NCBI GenBank assembly: GCA_026419785.1
Contig: JAODTK010003455.1
Span: 186,001 to 250,000 of the forward strand
Source: Sclerodactyla briareus
Lineage: Eukaryota > Echinodermata > Holothuroidea > Dendrochirotida > Sclerodactylidae
Length of the DNA: 64,000 nt
Direction: 5' to 3'
Below, one piece after another: positions 38,701 through 53,700 of this stretch (position 1 is the first letter of the stretch; each line of letters starts with the position of its first letter). Made by a program: the position numbers and the translations under genes. The notes under the pieces were generated by a model that had not been told where the DNA came from, searched no databases, and saw only the letters and a program-made list of their open reading frames with translations.

Positions 38701-41700
38701 ATTTCACCTGCGGCAGGCCACAAGATGTAGAGGGTCTTGTATCTTCAGGGTTCAACATTCAATGATAGAACCAGAAACAGGACTATGGTAATTTGATATC
38801 AAGAGCACACCTACTTATTTTTGGGTTTTTTTTTTTTTTTGGGGGGGGGGAAATAATCAAGGAGTAGGCCTGCGGGCGATGGGACGGGGGAGTTCGGAAT
38901 TTGTGAAAGGGAAAGGGGCAGCCGATCCCGGATACGTGGCTGTCAAAAAACGAAAAAAAAACAATGTCTATTGGATGCATAGTGAATGTGATCCAGGAAG
39001 AAAGTTCGGGTCACTATGGACCGGAGCCAATACAGGACCTGATCATACCCCCGCTTTATCATGGATGTTAAAGTGATAGTAAATCGTATTGCAGCAACTC
39101 CACCAAGCCACACACTGACCCGGAGGAGTGTATACCATCAGTGCCTCACACAAGTATAAACAGAGGATACTTACGCATGAGTACCATGGGTATACGAGGG
39201 TCCCCATCGGCCTTTCCTTCAGCTTGAACTTATGGTGTTACTGCAGCAGCGCTAGGCAGAACTGCGCAGCAACAGTGCTTGGCGCACCTACCATACCCGG
39301 GTAGATGCCACCTGCATCGCCATTGGCATAGCCGGCCTCCTCTGTAGTCATTGCTGGGAGGAGAATTGGAAAATTACCACTGAATGAAATATCACTGGCA
39401 ATATTCTCGAACAATGCAGTTGAATAAGTTCTGTCAGATTTGTGGCAAACGAAAGGCTTCGGTTTGGCTGTGGGCAGAGTTCTTATTCTTACCTGAAAAG
39501 CTCTATTAGTATCCTTATCATTGGATGTGGAGACCCCCCCCTCCCCCAGGTTCCCATTAGATATTCTGAGGCCCCGCATGTCAGATATCGCAGGAGGGTG
39601 TGGTGGTTAGAACTGTACATGCCTGGTGGGTCCTATTAAATGAACTGAAGAAGTTAGCGGACAGGGTGCTGTAACATTTCGCCTAGCCTGGAGCTGAGAT
39701 CCACAACAGCAGGGCAATTAAGTCAGTTGCGATGGATATCGTGACAGCAATTTTGACACCCCACTAAGACTCCAGGTTCCCCCTTCCCCCAATCATGAAC
39801 AATCCCCCTTCCCCCCAATTATTAACCATCCCCCCACCAATTATTAACCATCCCCCCACCAATTATTAACCATCCCCCCACCAATTATTAACAAGTACAT
39901 AGCTGTCTCCGGCATGACCCAATCCAGGCTTCAGAGGGAAAGCTGATTAGATTAGGAGTCTGTGACTAATCGTGTGAAATTCAAGCGTATGTTTGGCGTA
40001 ACAGATTAGACAGGATCATTAGTCTTGGTTTGGACTCACCAAGGAGGACAAAGGGAACAATGAGCATGCTAAGACCATAGAGCTTATCACTCTTCATTTT
40101 CACCAGAGGAGGAAGGCACAAGGTTATACTTGATTGAAACAATACAACCACATCCACCTTAACTTGGTGTTAACCCCAAAACGGTACAGAAATATATAAG
40201 GGTTCACATAAACAGAGATGAGAGGAACTAGTAGTCCAGGACTGCTTTACCGGGCTGTGAGCCTTTGTTCTCTGCACCCTCCTGCTGGTCCTCGGGGTGG
40301 CTCCCCTCTTCACCCTCCTCGGGAAGGCCAATCCCATTCAATTCCGAATGGAAGGGTTCCGCCAGGGGAAGGGAGCATGACCACGGACGGTCGCGGGACC
40401 ATCGTGGGGAACTCGGAGTCTGCGTACGGGTCTTCGGGCACTTCTGCTTCTGGGGACGGACGAAGTAGCTGAAACAGCAAATAACGTCACAAAATTACGG
40501 CATTCAGTCTAATAGAAAATTATGCTCCAATGTGAAAGCAGGTACACATGAACTTCTGCTCTAGTGAGATTTTTTGTCTTTTCCTTCCACTTGGAAGTAC
40601 AATGATTTCTAAAAGAATGAACTGAATTAAATTGAGGATTGTAGCGCCCACACCACCCATCCCTCACCTCTCACCCAGCTGGCTCACCTTTTAGCAGCCT
40701 AGCTGGGAGCTTAATGTACCCTGCCACTATACTCTGCCATGCTGGACATAGCATATGTTTAAGTGGTATACGGCAATATTTGTTTTTAGAGTAATTAATT
40801 ATTACTATTAATGAAGGTAATTCACAGCTTGATTATAGCAGCTTACAGCAGGAGGGGGGGGGGGAAGGGGTGCTACTGCTGATATGGTTCCTTACCCCGT
40901 AGCCCTTTTCCTCATGCCCGCTGCCTTCGGTGTTCCGGTGGCTGTGGTGGTGGTGGGCCTACGCTTCCTGACCTTGCCCTCCCTGCCACTGCCGTCCTGG
41001 TCGCCGCTCCTCGATTCTTTTCTTCCGCTTCTTCTTCTCTCCTTGCGGTCCTCGCGGTGATGTCGTGGGCGCAGGGTGGGCTGGTCGACGCCGCTATCCT
41101 GGTGCCGCGCCTAAGGGGATACTCCCCTTCCGCCCCAGGCTGCTCCTGGGTGGTCTTCTGCATCCGCAGCTGGAACTGCTGCTGTTTGATTTCCTTCTCG
41201 AAGTGGGCGGTGAGCTCGGCGGACTCTCCGCCGCTGCTCCTCCTGGTGCTGCCTCTGAAGTTCTTCTTGCTCCATCAGCTGGGAGAGAAAGAGATTTGAT
41301 AAATTGATCAGAAGAGGATTAGATATGGATTGATCGCCTAATTGGTTGTTAATCCCAATGACACAAGAAGATGTGGACCTACATATAGTGTCTTGAGGGA
41401 TTGCCCCTCCCATGAGAAAGCCTCGTAACGAACGGTCTTGCACTATTAAACTTTTGGTTCCCAGCTGTGCCCACTAGGCGTATTAATCCCTGCCACAGTA
41501 CACAATATTGCATCATACTACTGGGTCCCCAATTCAGGCCAAACACTACTATCCACAAACACTGGAAAATCAGCCCAATGATACTTGTGAAACCGCCGAC
41601 ATGATAAATGGTTCCTCTCCTGAATTTTTATATTCTTCTCAGTTTCCTCATCAAGCACTGTAACACTTTCTTGCATTATGTTCTATTCTCTTTTTTCAAT

Positions 41701-44700
41701 CTTCTCTCTCCGTTTTTAGTGGCAGAAAATTAACGGATTTTTTAGGATATCTAATTGGCCTCCTGTATATCTAGCTACTGAACAACAGCCAATCCATCTC
41801 TGTCATAAATCCTTCACTATGTCGATCGGACCAAATTTGTGGGGGGGGAAAGATTGAAACATTTTGGGGTTCTTTCTATTACTGGACTGACATTTGCATA
41901 GTTAAATAGAGAAGAGAATTACTGTAACTCGGTTAGAAGACTGTGTGTTAGTGGACTGATGGTGCACGGAAGGAGTGGTTACACAGAGAGAAAATGAGCG
42001 ACATACAGAATATCGAGCCAATGCTTGTGCATTTTCCTAATTCAATAGCACAAGTTATGCAGAATCTTGCTAGTCTGCAGAAAATAAGCATTATATGTAG
42101 GTGCATTGGGTATTGGCAACCCTAGAATCAAATATGATTTCAACTATACACTCATACACGCAACCAAAAAATAGGTCTAACAAAGCGTATGTTCCAAAAG
42201 ACGAGCAGAACCCTGATGAAATGTTAAGAGGTGATTATTGTACAACCTTCCTGAAGTAATATAAACTAAAATCTAAATGTACAGCAAATACAAAGTTGGC
42301 CTATGTATTTTTCACACAAGGCGATCGCCCCCAGTGTCTCGCCTGGTTTGCGCGTCAGTTTTTCCACCTAATAGTCCCATGCAAACAATTACAGGCATTT
42401 AATGTGTTGCTTTAAGATTTTGTATTAGCATTTAACAGCCTACTAAGCAGTGATCAATTCAAATCTAGGGACTGATTGTTGACAATGGCTACGGAAGAGT
42501 AGGTAAGAGTATAAAGTGTTGTGGAAATGTGACGAAGATGCCAAATGGGCAAAGACCTTGGAAACCAAAAACGAAAGGAAATTTTTTTTGTAAAAACTTC
42601 CTGAAGAAAGGAAAGTATTAGAAGTATTTCTAATATTCTCGGAAAGTAAGCCAATATTTTTGAAAAAAAATCTGGCAGTTGTGGTACTTTATCTCTCACA
42701 CGGCCTATCAGGGCATTCTTTGAAGTGATGAGGTTCTTTGAATCCATTTAAATTCATTTTTCTATATATGTTTTATACTCCATTATTGACGTTTATTACA
42801 GCCTCATTCCTGTCTTCTTACCAACCTGAAGCTACCATACTGTGGAATCTATAGTACTGAATGATGTGTATTTAAAAACTACAATTGAAAAAGAATCGGT
42901 CGATCGAAACCGATAATATAGGTCAAAATCATGATTTCGTGGGTAAGGTTCTGTGGCGAAACAACACATTTGTTACGGTGGCCCGCTTTTCATTCAATTA
43001 TGGCTCACAGCTGAATGGAACTTTAACCAAAGAGAGACCTAAAAGTTTCAAGCACCTTAGAATGCCAAATTTCATGTAACACTTATATACACCAAAATCT
43101 TTTAACAAACATTGTGGTCTGCTACTGTAATTGACTATGGTGGTGTATAAAGACAGGTTACATTCACACTCGGAGACTGCATGCAGAGGCACTGAGTGAC
43201 CAGGGAATTTATCCCTGGATGACTAAAGATTAACCCTATAGTTTAATCGGTTGACAGCACCCCCAGTGAAAGAAGAGCAAAACACATGCACCATATAACA
43301 ATACCACAACTACAACAGGATACAAGATCTCTAACAAATCTAGTAGTCTGCCATAGCAATCGACTACTCTAGATGGGAGAACAGGTCAGCTCCAGAGAGC
43401 ATGTTGAAAACAGGAAGGAAGAAGATAGACAGATACAGACGAACGAAGCTCAGATATACCTGGCAACAGATTTCTGCCACAAGACTGTAACAATCTAGTT
43501 GAATGCACACAATGATGCCTCCATAGATAGTTGATTCCAAAGGGAGGTTGAAGGAGATTACGTCCATTCAGTCCAGACATCAGGGAGGGGTCATGGCAAG
43601 GACATCAAAGGTCAAAACTTGAACCTTGTTAAAGTTCGGAAAATTATCATGGATGGGGAATACATTTCATTTTGGTTCTGACAGAAGTGGATGTCAGCTT
43701 GAGGTCATCTGAGGTGAATTTTGTAAAACTTATGCAATTGTTTTCCAAGTTTCTTGGATTTGAATGAAACTTGGTGGGGTATGGACCATGTATGGTAATT
43801 TCAGGGTCACCAGCGTACCTTTGATTGTGAAGATAGTTTGTTTTGCAGCAAATACGGTAAATACGTATCTATTCTGTTAGTTCTTGGTATGACCAACCCA
43901 GGAATTGAACAAAAGATAGGCCTCCCAGCCATAAGTTACATGCTCCACATACATACACACTAGACAACTAACAAAAAGATCCTAATTGGTACTGATGTGC
44001 ACTACCAACAAGTAACTACCTAGCACCAACCAACACAGACAATATATACACATGCAAACAGAGTGCAGTGCATTAATGCTAAACTAGTCCCCGCCTCGAA
44101 TGGGAAGCGTGGAAAGGTGAGAGAAGAGATTAAATACATAAAACAATGGGATGTTGAAAACGGATAAAATTGAACAATAACAAATGATCAAAGAAATATG
44201 TCTGCTCATAGGAAGATCCTGCCCATCAGAACAGGTTTGTGATCAGTTGATTATGGAAAGTTAGTCAGTTTTACAATTCAACTATAGCAGGTTAAGGTTG
44301 ATTGAAGGATTGACAGACTGATGTAGAATGACACAATGACTCATCTGGGTTGCAACAAACTAAAGACGTAAGTTGCCTTGTAACAATTTTAACCTTCTAC
44401 ACTGCTGCTATATTTCACATTGGGTGGTTTCCCGACGCTGTCTTTTTTTAGTTTACAATCCACTTTTTGAAGTCTTAGTTTTCCATAACAATAATTTTAA
44501 GCAGGTAGCTACAGTCCATCAAAAATAATGAGTACACTAATTTGTTCCAAATTGAATGCTCTTTCCTTTGGTAGTAGAAGGTAATACCTATCTAATCTTA
44601 AGAGATACAACTGCTTCCCCCCCCCCCCCCCCCCCCTCCCTCAATCCTTCGACACATGATGGGTTGCGCTGCCTTTTTTATGTGAATTTCATCTGAATAT

Positions 44701-47700
44701 ATTCAAATGTAACCCCCTATCATGTTGAATACTAGTAAGATTTTTTTTTTGGCAATCTATCCAACTGTAATAGGCCCTAATAGAGGGGGTACCTCAACAA
44801 TCACAAATATTAATTTCTGTCCAAAACTGCTATGTTGACTACAGTCACCCATGACCCGGTACAGAGAATATATGGGATGTCAACTGAAGTCAACAAATTG
44901 TATTGAAAGGGTTAACTAACAGTCACATTACGGGGTTCCCTGAAGGCTCTATCTCATTGACGTTGTATACTACTTGCTGCGGGTAAGGGCTTCCGGGCAG
45001 ATGCATTAACTTTGAGCGAGGTACATGGAATACAGAATAACCGCATGGCAGCTATATGACACCTGTGTGAGACTTGCCCTCAAAAACCAAGGTTTCCCAC
45101 TTGCCCATCAGGCTGCTGTACTCTGACAAGACACACCATTTTGTTCTTAGCAGGCGGTCACATGGACTAGGTATGGCTGGCTTTTTCTGCATTTTTTTTT
45201 TCTGCATGATGTTCTGCATTGACGAAATCACACGTTTTGAGTATGTTAAACGAGCGATCGCCATAATTGTTTAGCCTGGCTGCACGATCGATTAATTTTA
45301 ACCAGAAAGTATGCCAGTGGTTCCAGCCCTTTGCACCGCAGAGCTTTCTTCAGCAAATCCAGCAATATACTGTCATTTACCACAAAGTCTGGCTATATGT
45401 CAGGAGCCACAGGCGATGATAACTACACCCGCACGCAGCACCTACGCACAAGCTGAAAGGGCCAAAGTGAGCCCAAGTGGCATTTATAGATAACTAATCA
45501 AATCTCTAAGGGCATGGTAATTCCGGTGACAAATCACGATCATGGCTAATGCAGCCGTCATCTGTAAGGCCCACCATCAGACCCCCGGGATAGGATAGCC
45601 AATTGTCACGTGTGTTTCATACAACTCCAGTATATGATGCACCACCTTACAACTGTCTGAAAGTGATACCCAAACAATGGGAATCTGACGTACTGTTCAT
45701 TGACACGACTGTCCCTATGGCACGTATGAAGTGGATGCCACTGCTGAATGACACACCTACACTTTCACCTGTGATAAACAAATGGTGGAACGTGACGGTA
45801 CCCAGAGTCATCATACTGGTAAATGACTGAACAATTAAGCAGATCACCAGCGGGTCTGATGGTGGGTCATAAAAATGACAGCTACTAACCTAGTTGACTA
45901 TTAACTGCTGTACTCGTTGTGAGCTAACCTCCTTGTGTCAAAAAAAATCAATGAAACACACTTACCAGAAATTTTCATATTTTTCTCATTATTGTATTAA
46001 TTCTAACAGAATCGCACTGCACAAATGAAAACATGTCAGCATGAGCGTTTATTATGAGTAGAGCAAGTATCATGGAGAACGACTGAACTGGCATAGGTAT
46101 ACGACACGCACATGAAGAAAGGTGCATTTTACCAACAGGATTAATCAGAAGGAACATGTATGCGAAAATACCAAGACCTCCACTTACAACATAAAAAGTA
46201 ATCATACTTTCGGTCATCTTATCCCCACAGACCGAACCAAAATCTGGTTGACAAAAATTTATTTCCATCCCAATTTTCAGGAAAAATGCCTTTAGCCAAT
46301 TATTTCCAGTGGATGTAATGTTTGCCACCGTGTAGTTAGCTCTTCATATCTGGTTAACAAATTTGTAAATTTTTATTCAGATCCATTGTTTTATTGTTAT
46401 GAGGCCTTTCAGGAAGTACAAGAGTCACAGTGACTTTCTATTTTGATTGGAAAGGGCGGGGGGGGGGGGAGCGCGGTTGCCACTCCCACACCCACACCAT
46501 CCATAGACCCAAACAAAACCACGCCCACAATCTCCTGAAAAACTTGAACTGATTTTTCATTCACAGGACCTGTTTTCCCCTGTCTCTCTCACATTACTCG
46601 CACACCGACACAGCACAACAAACAAAAGGCCGCCAAAATAACGCATTTCCTGCTCAGAAGACGCAAACGTTTCATGGGTCTAGTCTGTTTGTTTATAGAC
46701 GAACACAGCCATTGACGGAAGCCTAGAAATTGTTATCTTCAAAACACCAAACATTAATGCACACGCCTCAGTCCCGTTAACAAAGTGTTTGAGGCGAAAC
46801 AGGGTGGTAACATTTTCGTCCAACGCACAATGACGCCCAAAACATGAAACTCAGTGTTAGATTGTTTCAAGTTCCCCGTTTTTTTGAAACATGTATCGTC
46901 CTATCATATACCATACCATATCATATACATCTTAAGTCATGTATCGTATCCTTCTGTGTAAACAAACATAGTTTACACCACTGAAAGGATTCAACTGGGA
47001 TATTAAAAATGTAGTTGAGATTTACAGCCCTATAAATATATCTAACAGACCAACTAACGCGAAAAACAGCAGAGACCAAATTTTCTGCCCATTTCACCTT
47101 GGTATTGTGGTCTGTTTCAATTTCATAGGGGTTGGGCTTCTTCCACATGAGAATTGTTTATTCTGTGATAACAAACATGAACATTCCACCATGTCTGAGA
47201 TCTGTCTCATATTATATCAGAGGATCAGCCATTAATGTGTTCGAGGTGCTCTCGAGCGATAAACCTGGAAAGCCTTTCTTCATGCAGGCAGTCCTAAATT
47301 CTCCATGTGAGAAAGTGCCGGTGAGAGAAGAGGCAGGGTCACAGTGTGTTGTCTACATTTGACATACATGTTTCTCTTTGTGTCTGTGTATGTCTGATGT
47401 ATCCGTACAATGCAGAAGTGCTTCGTTTCGAGACTAAACCGGAGGACTACACCATCCTTCCTGTCAAACAGACTGGTGTCCACCCAAATTGCTCTACTTT
47501 CATTTAATTCAAAGCCATCTCTCAGTTAATTGCGAACTGTTAAACATGGACTATATTCATGTCCTTCATGGGGAGAAGGACAGCCTTTCTCTCGACTACC
47601 CCATCCATGCCAGCCATCCATCCTCTCCCCCCCCCCCCCTCCCCCATATACTCCCCCTACACTACTAGCTCACTCCATATCCTCCCCCCCCCCCCCTCCC

Positions 47701-50700
47701 CCATATACTCCCCCTACACTACTAGCCCACTCCCATCTACCAATATTATACCTTCTGTTTTCTCACTTCTGCCTCTGCTGCTCCTCTCTCAGTTTGTCCG
47801 TCTGCCTGATCAGCTCCAATTGTTTCGCCTCCAGGTCCTTCTTGGTCTACAGGGGACCAGAAACAAGAGCAGAGAACCAGTTAGTGGCCGTCACTGTTCT
47901 GAGTATTGGTCGCCATGTTTATCAGTCAGTACAATCAAGGGCAGGTTTATCCTTTAAGGTGGTGGTAGTGTCAATGCTTAAATGAGCATGTTTTGTGTAG
48001 GCAATGACACGTGCACTGTACCACTGTAATAATAATAATGATATCCAGGTGATCATTATACTAGAGCCATAGCCTCAAATGATGCATCCTGTTTGCAGTT
48101 TCACATCAGGTGTACACTTTCACAGATGGCTCGGAATGATAAACTATTCAATTTTTTTTGTAAGCCAAAATACCATCAAATCTGGAAAAAACATATGACC
48201 AACTGCTAACTATGGCACGTGAGTCATATTTTAATTGTACCAGGTAGGTCCTCTGTAACATCATATCTTGAGCATTGAACCATTCATTCTAATTCGGAAT
48301 AATGAGAAATGGAGATTTTGACTGCACTGGATTATCTGGCTCTTTTGCAGTTGTTTATCAACGGTTTCAGTGTAATGTTCCACAAATGGCTCTAAATGAT
48401 GAATAAATCAATTTTTGTGAGCCAAAATCACATCAAAACTGGAAAATACCCTGTTTGCACTTTCAAACTATACCTATTGTTCCTTAATGATTAATTGATA
48501 AACTGTGGTATGTGAATCACATTTCTAGTATACCAGGTGTGTCTTGTGTAACATCATTATTTTGAGCAGTGAATATTAATTACCTCAAAATGGATTTGGA
48601 ATCACCTAAATTTACAATTCAAGATGTATTGGATTAATCAGGCTCAGGGAATGGGCCTTGATGGGCATTCTTAATACCCATTATACTTGATCAAATAGGC
48701 TCCCCATAGAAAATGGGCATGAATGATGAATGTACTCAACCGGGCTCCCACAAGGAACGGGCATTAGCAAGAAGAAGGCATTTAAGACTATCAAATGTAC
48801 TTGGATCAATTGTGGTAACATAGAAAATGGGCATCACATTACCAAAGGCATTCAACTAGAACAAATTTACTGTATATAAATTGGGCTCTTCGTCCTTCAT
48901 GGGCATTTGAACGATAACAAACATACTGTGATTGCAAGTGCATGGAGGGAGTGTACACACATAGAGAGGGGAAGCTATCAACAGTCATCATTGCCATGAT
49001 AGGGAAATGACAAAATTAATCACAGGGACTTAATGACACATGAACGAGTAGCTTTAATTTCTGGCTGGGAACGAGGGGGGGGGGGGGGGAGGGGGCAGAA
49101 CACATTACTTGCAGGCATACAGACTGTACCACAGGGAAAAGAATGAAGTCATACCAAATCAATACTAATCCTTTCTGTGAAAAGAAAAATACTTTGAAGA
49201 CCTCAATAGTTCTACTGGAGATACTAACTGAACATTTATTCATTCACATTAGAAGAGATTTAATATTAACTAAATGTGCCTCACTTCCTGTTTTTGGAAA
49301 AGAGGCAAATTGAAAATTGCTGAGTATTTAACGGCAAAAAATCTTTATTACGAAGCAAGATATGTATGTAGCCTGCGTATGAAGGAATCTGGTTAGCCTG
49401 ACTGGCACTACTAAATCTACAACTACAAGCGGAGCTTCCTATGATGGAGTTTTGGGCTCCATGCATCTATGAATTTTCTAAATGTTATGGTAAACATGGC
49501 GAGAGGTGGATTCAGAGGTGCATAGAATGAGGGTAGGGGGTTTTGAATCTCATGCCAATAGCAACCCACAGCCCTAAGCCACATCAGTTTTTATCTAGTC
49601 ATTTGAAGAATAATTAACATCATCAGTATAACCACAGTGTTATCCAACTGAAGCCCCACAGAACTGTGGGGTAGTCCAAAGAGCATCAGCCATAAGGACG
49701 TAATAATTCATCATGTGGTACCAGATGATACATGGTGATTGACACTCAACCTGGGGCAGATACCCACAGGAACAGTTTTAGGCCTTTTTTTTCATGATCT
49801 CACGACGAGATCTGTCATCTGGCTTTGTGGCGTCGCAACAGTCTGTTCGCTTTGAGTACAAGGTCATGGCAACAACTTTTATTTATACTTTTCAATATAC
49901 AATTCATCAAACCCCCGATACCTCAATCTGAGATTCAAGCATGATGGTCAACTCAATTTACTGATAAGAATTGACAACTTTCTTGAGATGTCACGGCAGC
50001 CATTTGGCACCGTGATAACAGACAGAAAAAGCTTTTCACAAAGGAATTGATACAAAAGTTCTTATCATGAAACCATTTTTTTTCATCAGTCACACCTATT
50101 TCCATTGCTAACGGCATTCACAGAACTACACATTTTGCATTGACTGTATTACCAGGTCAATGGTCAGCATAATTGGATGGTGCAATAGCCATGAGCCTTT
50201 CAGAGCCTTCAGAAGCGACTGGCAAAAATGGCCTGAGGATGAACTTCCTCACTGTGATATATAGGAATTTAACTCAACTCAACATGGCCTGTTTCGTGAC
50301 CATTGTAGTTCAGGGTACCCGAAAGGGTTCTGTAAAGCGGGCAAACGAAACTGTGATATGGTTACCTGGCACCCAGTCATGAATCTCACATTGAATTGGA
50401 TCTTGGACTAGTGTGCGGGGAAAAGACATCATGTTACAACATGGTGGCAGTCACCATGCTGGCTGATGCCCTTTGTACAAACCCCCCCCCTGAAAAAACA
50501 GCCTTACTTCACGCAACACAGCATACCTCAGCTATTTTTGCCAGCTCCTCCTCTCCGAGTCGGGCTCAGAATTTGTCAGGGATTACTGCTGACGCTCCTC
50601 TGTATAGTCGAGGTCATCCCCCTCCAGCGTGTCTCGACGTCATCCTGTCACTGCTTGGGTCCCGGGGCTTGGCCGAGGTGGTGGGCATGTCAGCATTTTT

Positions 50701-53700
50701 TGCGGCCCAGGGACATGTTGAGGGGCATGAACGCTGTCGGCCGTCGCGGCCGACAATCGCCCGTGGTCGGGTGCGATTTCTATAGAACACAGAGAAATGG
50801 AGGGATTTTGCCACTGCAAACCTCTCAGCTCTCCCTTCTTGTCCCTTTGTCGACCTCAATGAAAAAATGGGTGGGGGGAGGAGGGCAATAAGGGTTATGA
50901 AAGACATCTTCCATAACCCCTCTATCACAATGTCTTTTTCAAGCTTAGCAGCATTCACTTTGTGAATGATGGAACAGAATTGCAATATCTTGAGGAACAG
51001 CAGCTCCACACATAAATTTATGGGACACATGCATTTTCATTTCATTTTCAAAAAGTAATACCTACACATCTCGTAGGTTCCTTTAGTCCCTTACCTCCCC
51101 CGTATGAAGAGCATGATGTTTTTGAATGAAGAGACCAACTAACTCACTACCGTTGGCAAAGGCTTCTTGTGAAAATTGGGGGGAACATTTATCCTTGCTT
51201 ACCCTGTCCAGACCACTGGGCCTTCCCCTCCCCCTCCCTCCCGCCTCTTCCCCCCCCGGCTACCTCCTGGCATGGCAGCATTCAAATCTGTTTTGGGCAT
51301 CTTTCAATGTAAATGCAGTACTTCATACTCGTCTCACTCATCAGAATGTTTGTTCAACAGGAAGGCCTAGTTGGAACATGCTCATTAAATGACTCTCCCC
51401 TGTAATACCCATAGGGCTACTAGATCATATACACATCAGAGGACCATCTGAAGCTCTATTGAACTCCCAGAAATGGTGAATTTTCATATTTGAAAAAAAC
51501 AACCATCAATAGGAACATGATGCCATGTTGCAACCTTTCCTAGTTCCTAATTTAACTAGTTCCGCACGATGGCCGCCTAGCCACCACCAAGGGGCCGTGG
51601 CCCCTCGTTCACCTGCTCTCACCACATAACCCCACATAGAGTTGACCTTCTTCGGGAATACGAGCCCCCAGGTCCGCCCTTCTATTGGAGGCAATCCCAC
51701 ATAAACCTGTGTCCTGAGAGATTGAATTACAGACTTTGCCATACTTTTGCCGAAACCAAATTAGAATTCTCCATGTCCTCCTTCTCGATGTGTTAATAAT
51801 ACATTGAGGTGCCAACATTCAGCGAATTTCAGTGTGGTTGAAGAGACTAATAATCTTTCCGTGTGTTTGTTAAAAAATACAAATTTGGAAATACGAGCGA
51901 TTTGATTGGAAAACAATGCATTCTAGTGATAAATGACCACCCTTTTTTTTGGACTTCATGCATTATCTTAATCTCTAGATTTTTGAAGTAACCAGATTTC
52001 AACGACCATGGGATTCTGGAGGAACTACCATGGCTGTTGCAGCAAAACTGATGAATTGTGGGAGGATAAATAATTATCTTACTTAGCCATGTTAGGGTAA
52101 GTGCATATTACAGGTGTGTGGGAACAATTAACAGCAAAATACAGGCGCCAGATGAACTAACATGGATTGAGTTTTGGTTAGTGTGTGTATGCAGGTAGGT
52201 ATCTGGGTGCTGCGCACAGAGCAAATTTGTCCCCAGGTTTATTTTGGACAGCACAGCGTACTCACGGTGAATGGGGAGGAGGGAAACTGAATATGCCATG
52301 CTATCATTAAACAAACACCCCACGTAGCACACCGATCTATATGATACATAACCCGGTGATATAATATCATTAATTATTACAATGTGCACTGGGAGACCAT
52401 CCCAGCATTGGATTTTGTGTTCATCTAATATCTGAATAATCATCTGTTTTGTTACTGTATGAGTTGCCACAGGATATAAAGTATGTAGGAACGGTAAGAG
52501 GGTATGTTATGAGCTGTAAAAATGTTCAATTTATGAGACATGAAGTCACGGAAAGGTAACATCAGAGCAGGATTGAGGTTGCTAAATGTGGGAAAAACAA
52601 TCACACACGATTGCAATGTTTAGACAAGACATTCAATTTACCCTCATTTTTCATGAACGTGAAAAGGGCCCTGTGATAATTTGTTCCTATTCCACGTAGG
52701 AAAGCATGCCATAACAGGAACGGTAAAGTTATAAGATTCTGTTGTTAGTCAAATTTTGGTGCTGAATGGTTCACCTCCCTGGTGTACGGATTATCAGAAC
52801 AACGCCATGCGGGAAGAAAGAAAGAGCTTCTTATACATAATGTCAAAGGTCGAATACTGGACTTTATAGGAGAACACATGTTGGATTAGTCCAAACAACC
52901 ATTTCAATTTTTCTTTCCCCCTCCGACAAATGACAATTGTCTTGCACTAATCATTTTTTTCTTCACATGATCACACATACAAGGTTCATGATGGAAGCAG
53001 ACATGATCATAAAAGTATTCCCAAACTACAAAGTTTTTGTCAGATACTTATAAGCAGACTTGGCAACAAGGCTGGCTTGGCTCTGCCTTCATGGTGCACG
53101 CTTGGGAATTGGGCAGGCAGACATGCCCCCCAACCCCCAAATTTTTTTTGACGAATTCCCGCCCTTTTCTGGCTTGCAATTCTAGTCCTTTCAAATGGAC
53201 CATAGGCAGAAATGGAACATCTTCCCACCATCAAGCGAAATGGTATCAAAGATTAATAAGAAATTTTTGTTAAATCCATAGAGGTCTCCCTGACATATAA
53301 ATGTACCTTGAAACATAGTTCGTACTGAAAACAGCTTTTCAATTTTCAGATAGCATTGGGAGGGTTTCTTGCATGTGTTTGTGCATGCAGGGAGACGATA
53401 ATATGAGGGAGTGTTGGAATCATCTAGCGGGAAACAAGGACAGAGTGGAGCAGGGCTGGGGGATGGTGCTTCAATTACAGGGGTTTCTCCGTGAGAACCG
53501 AGACGGCAGCCTTGGCGGCCCCCAGTGGGACTGAGGGTACTACAGCGTTAAGCCAGGTCGCTGATGGAGCCGTTGTGGTGGAGAGCGGGCAGGATCTCCC
53601 GAGGCATCGTCGACATGATCACAGAGTCTGACCTCCTGGGGCGCCCTCGTCTGCCTGTGCCTCTGGGACCACCGCTGGTCCTTCCCCTGCCCCGACCGCG

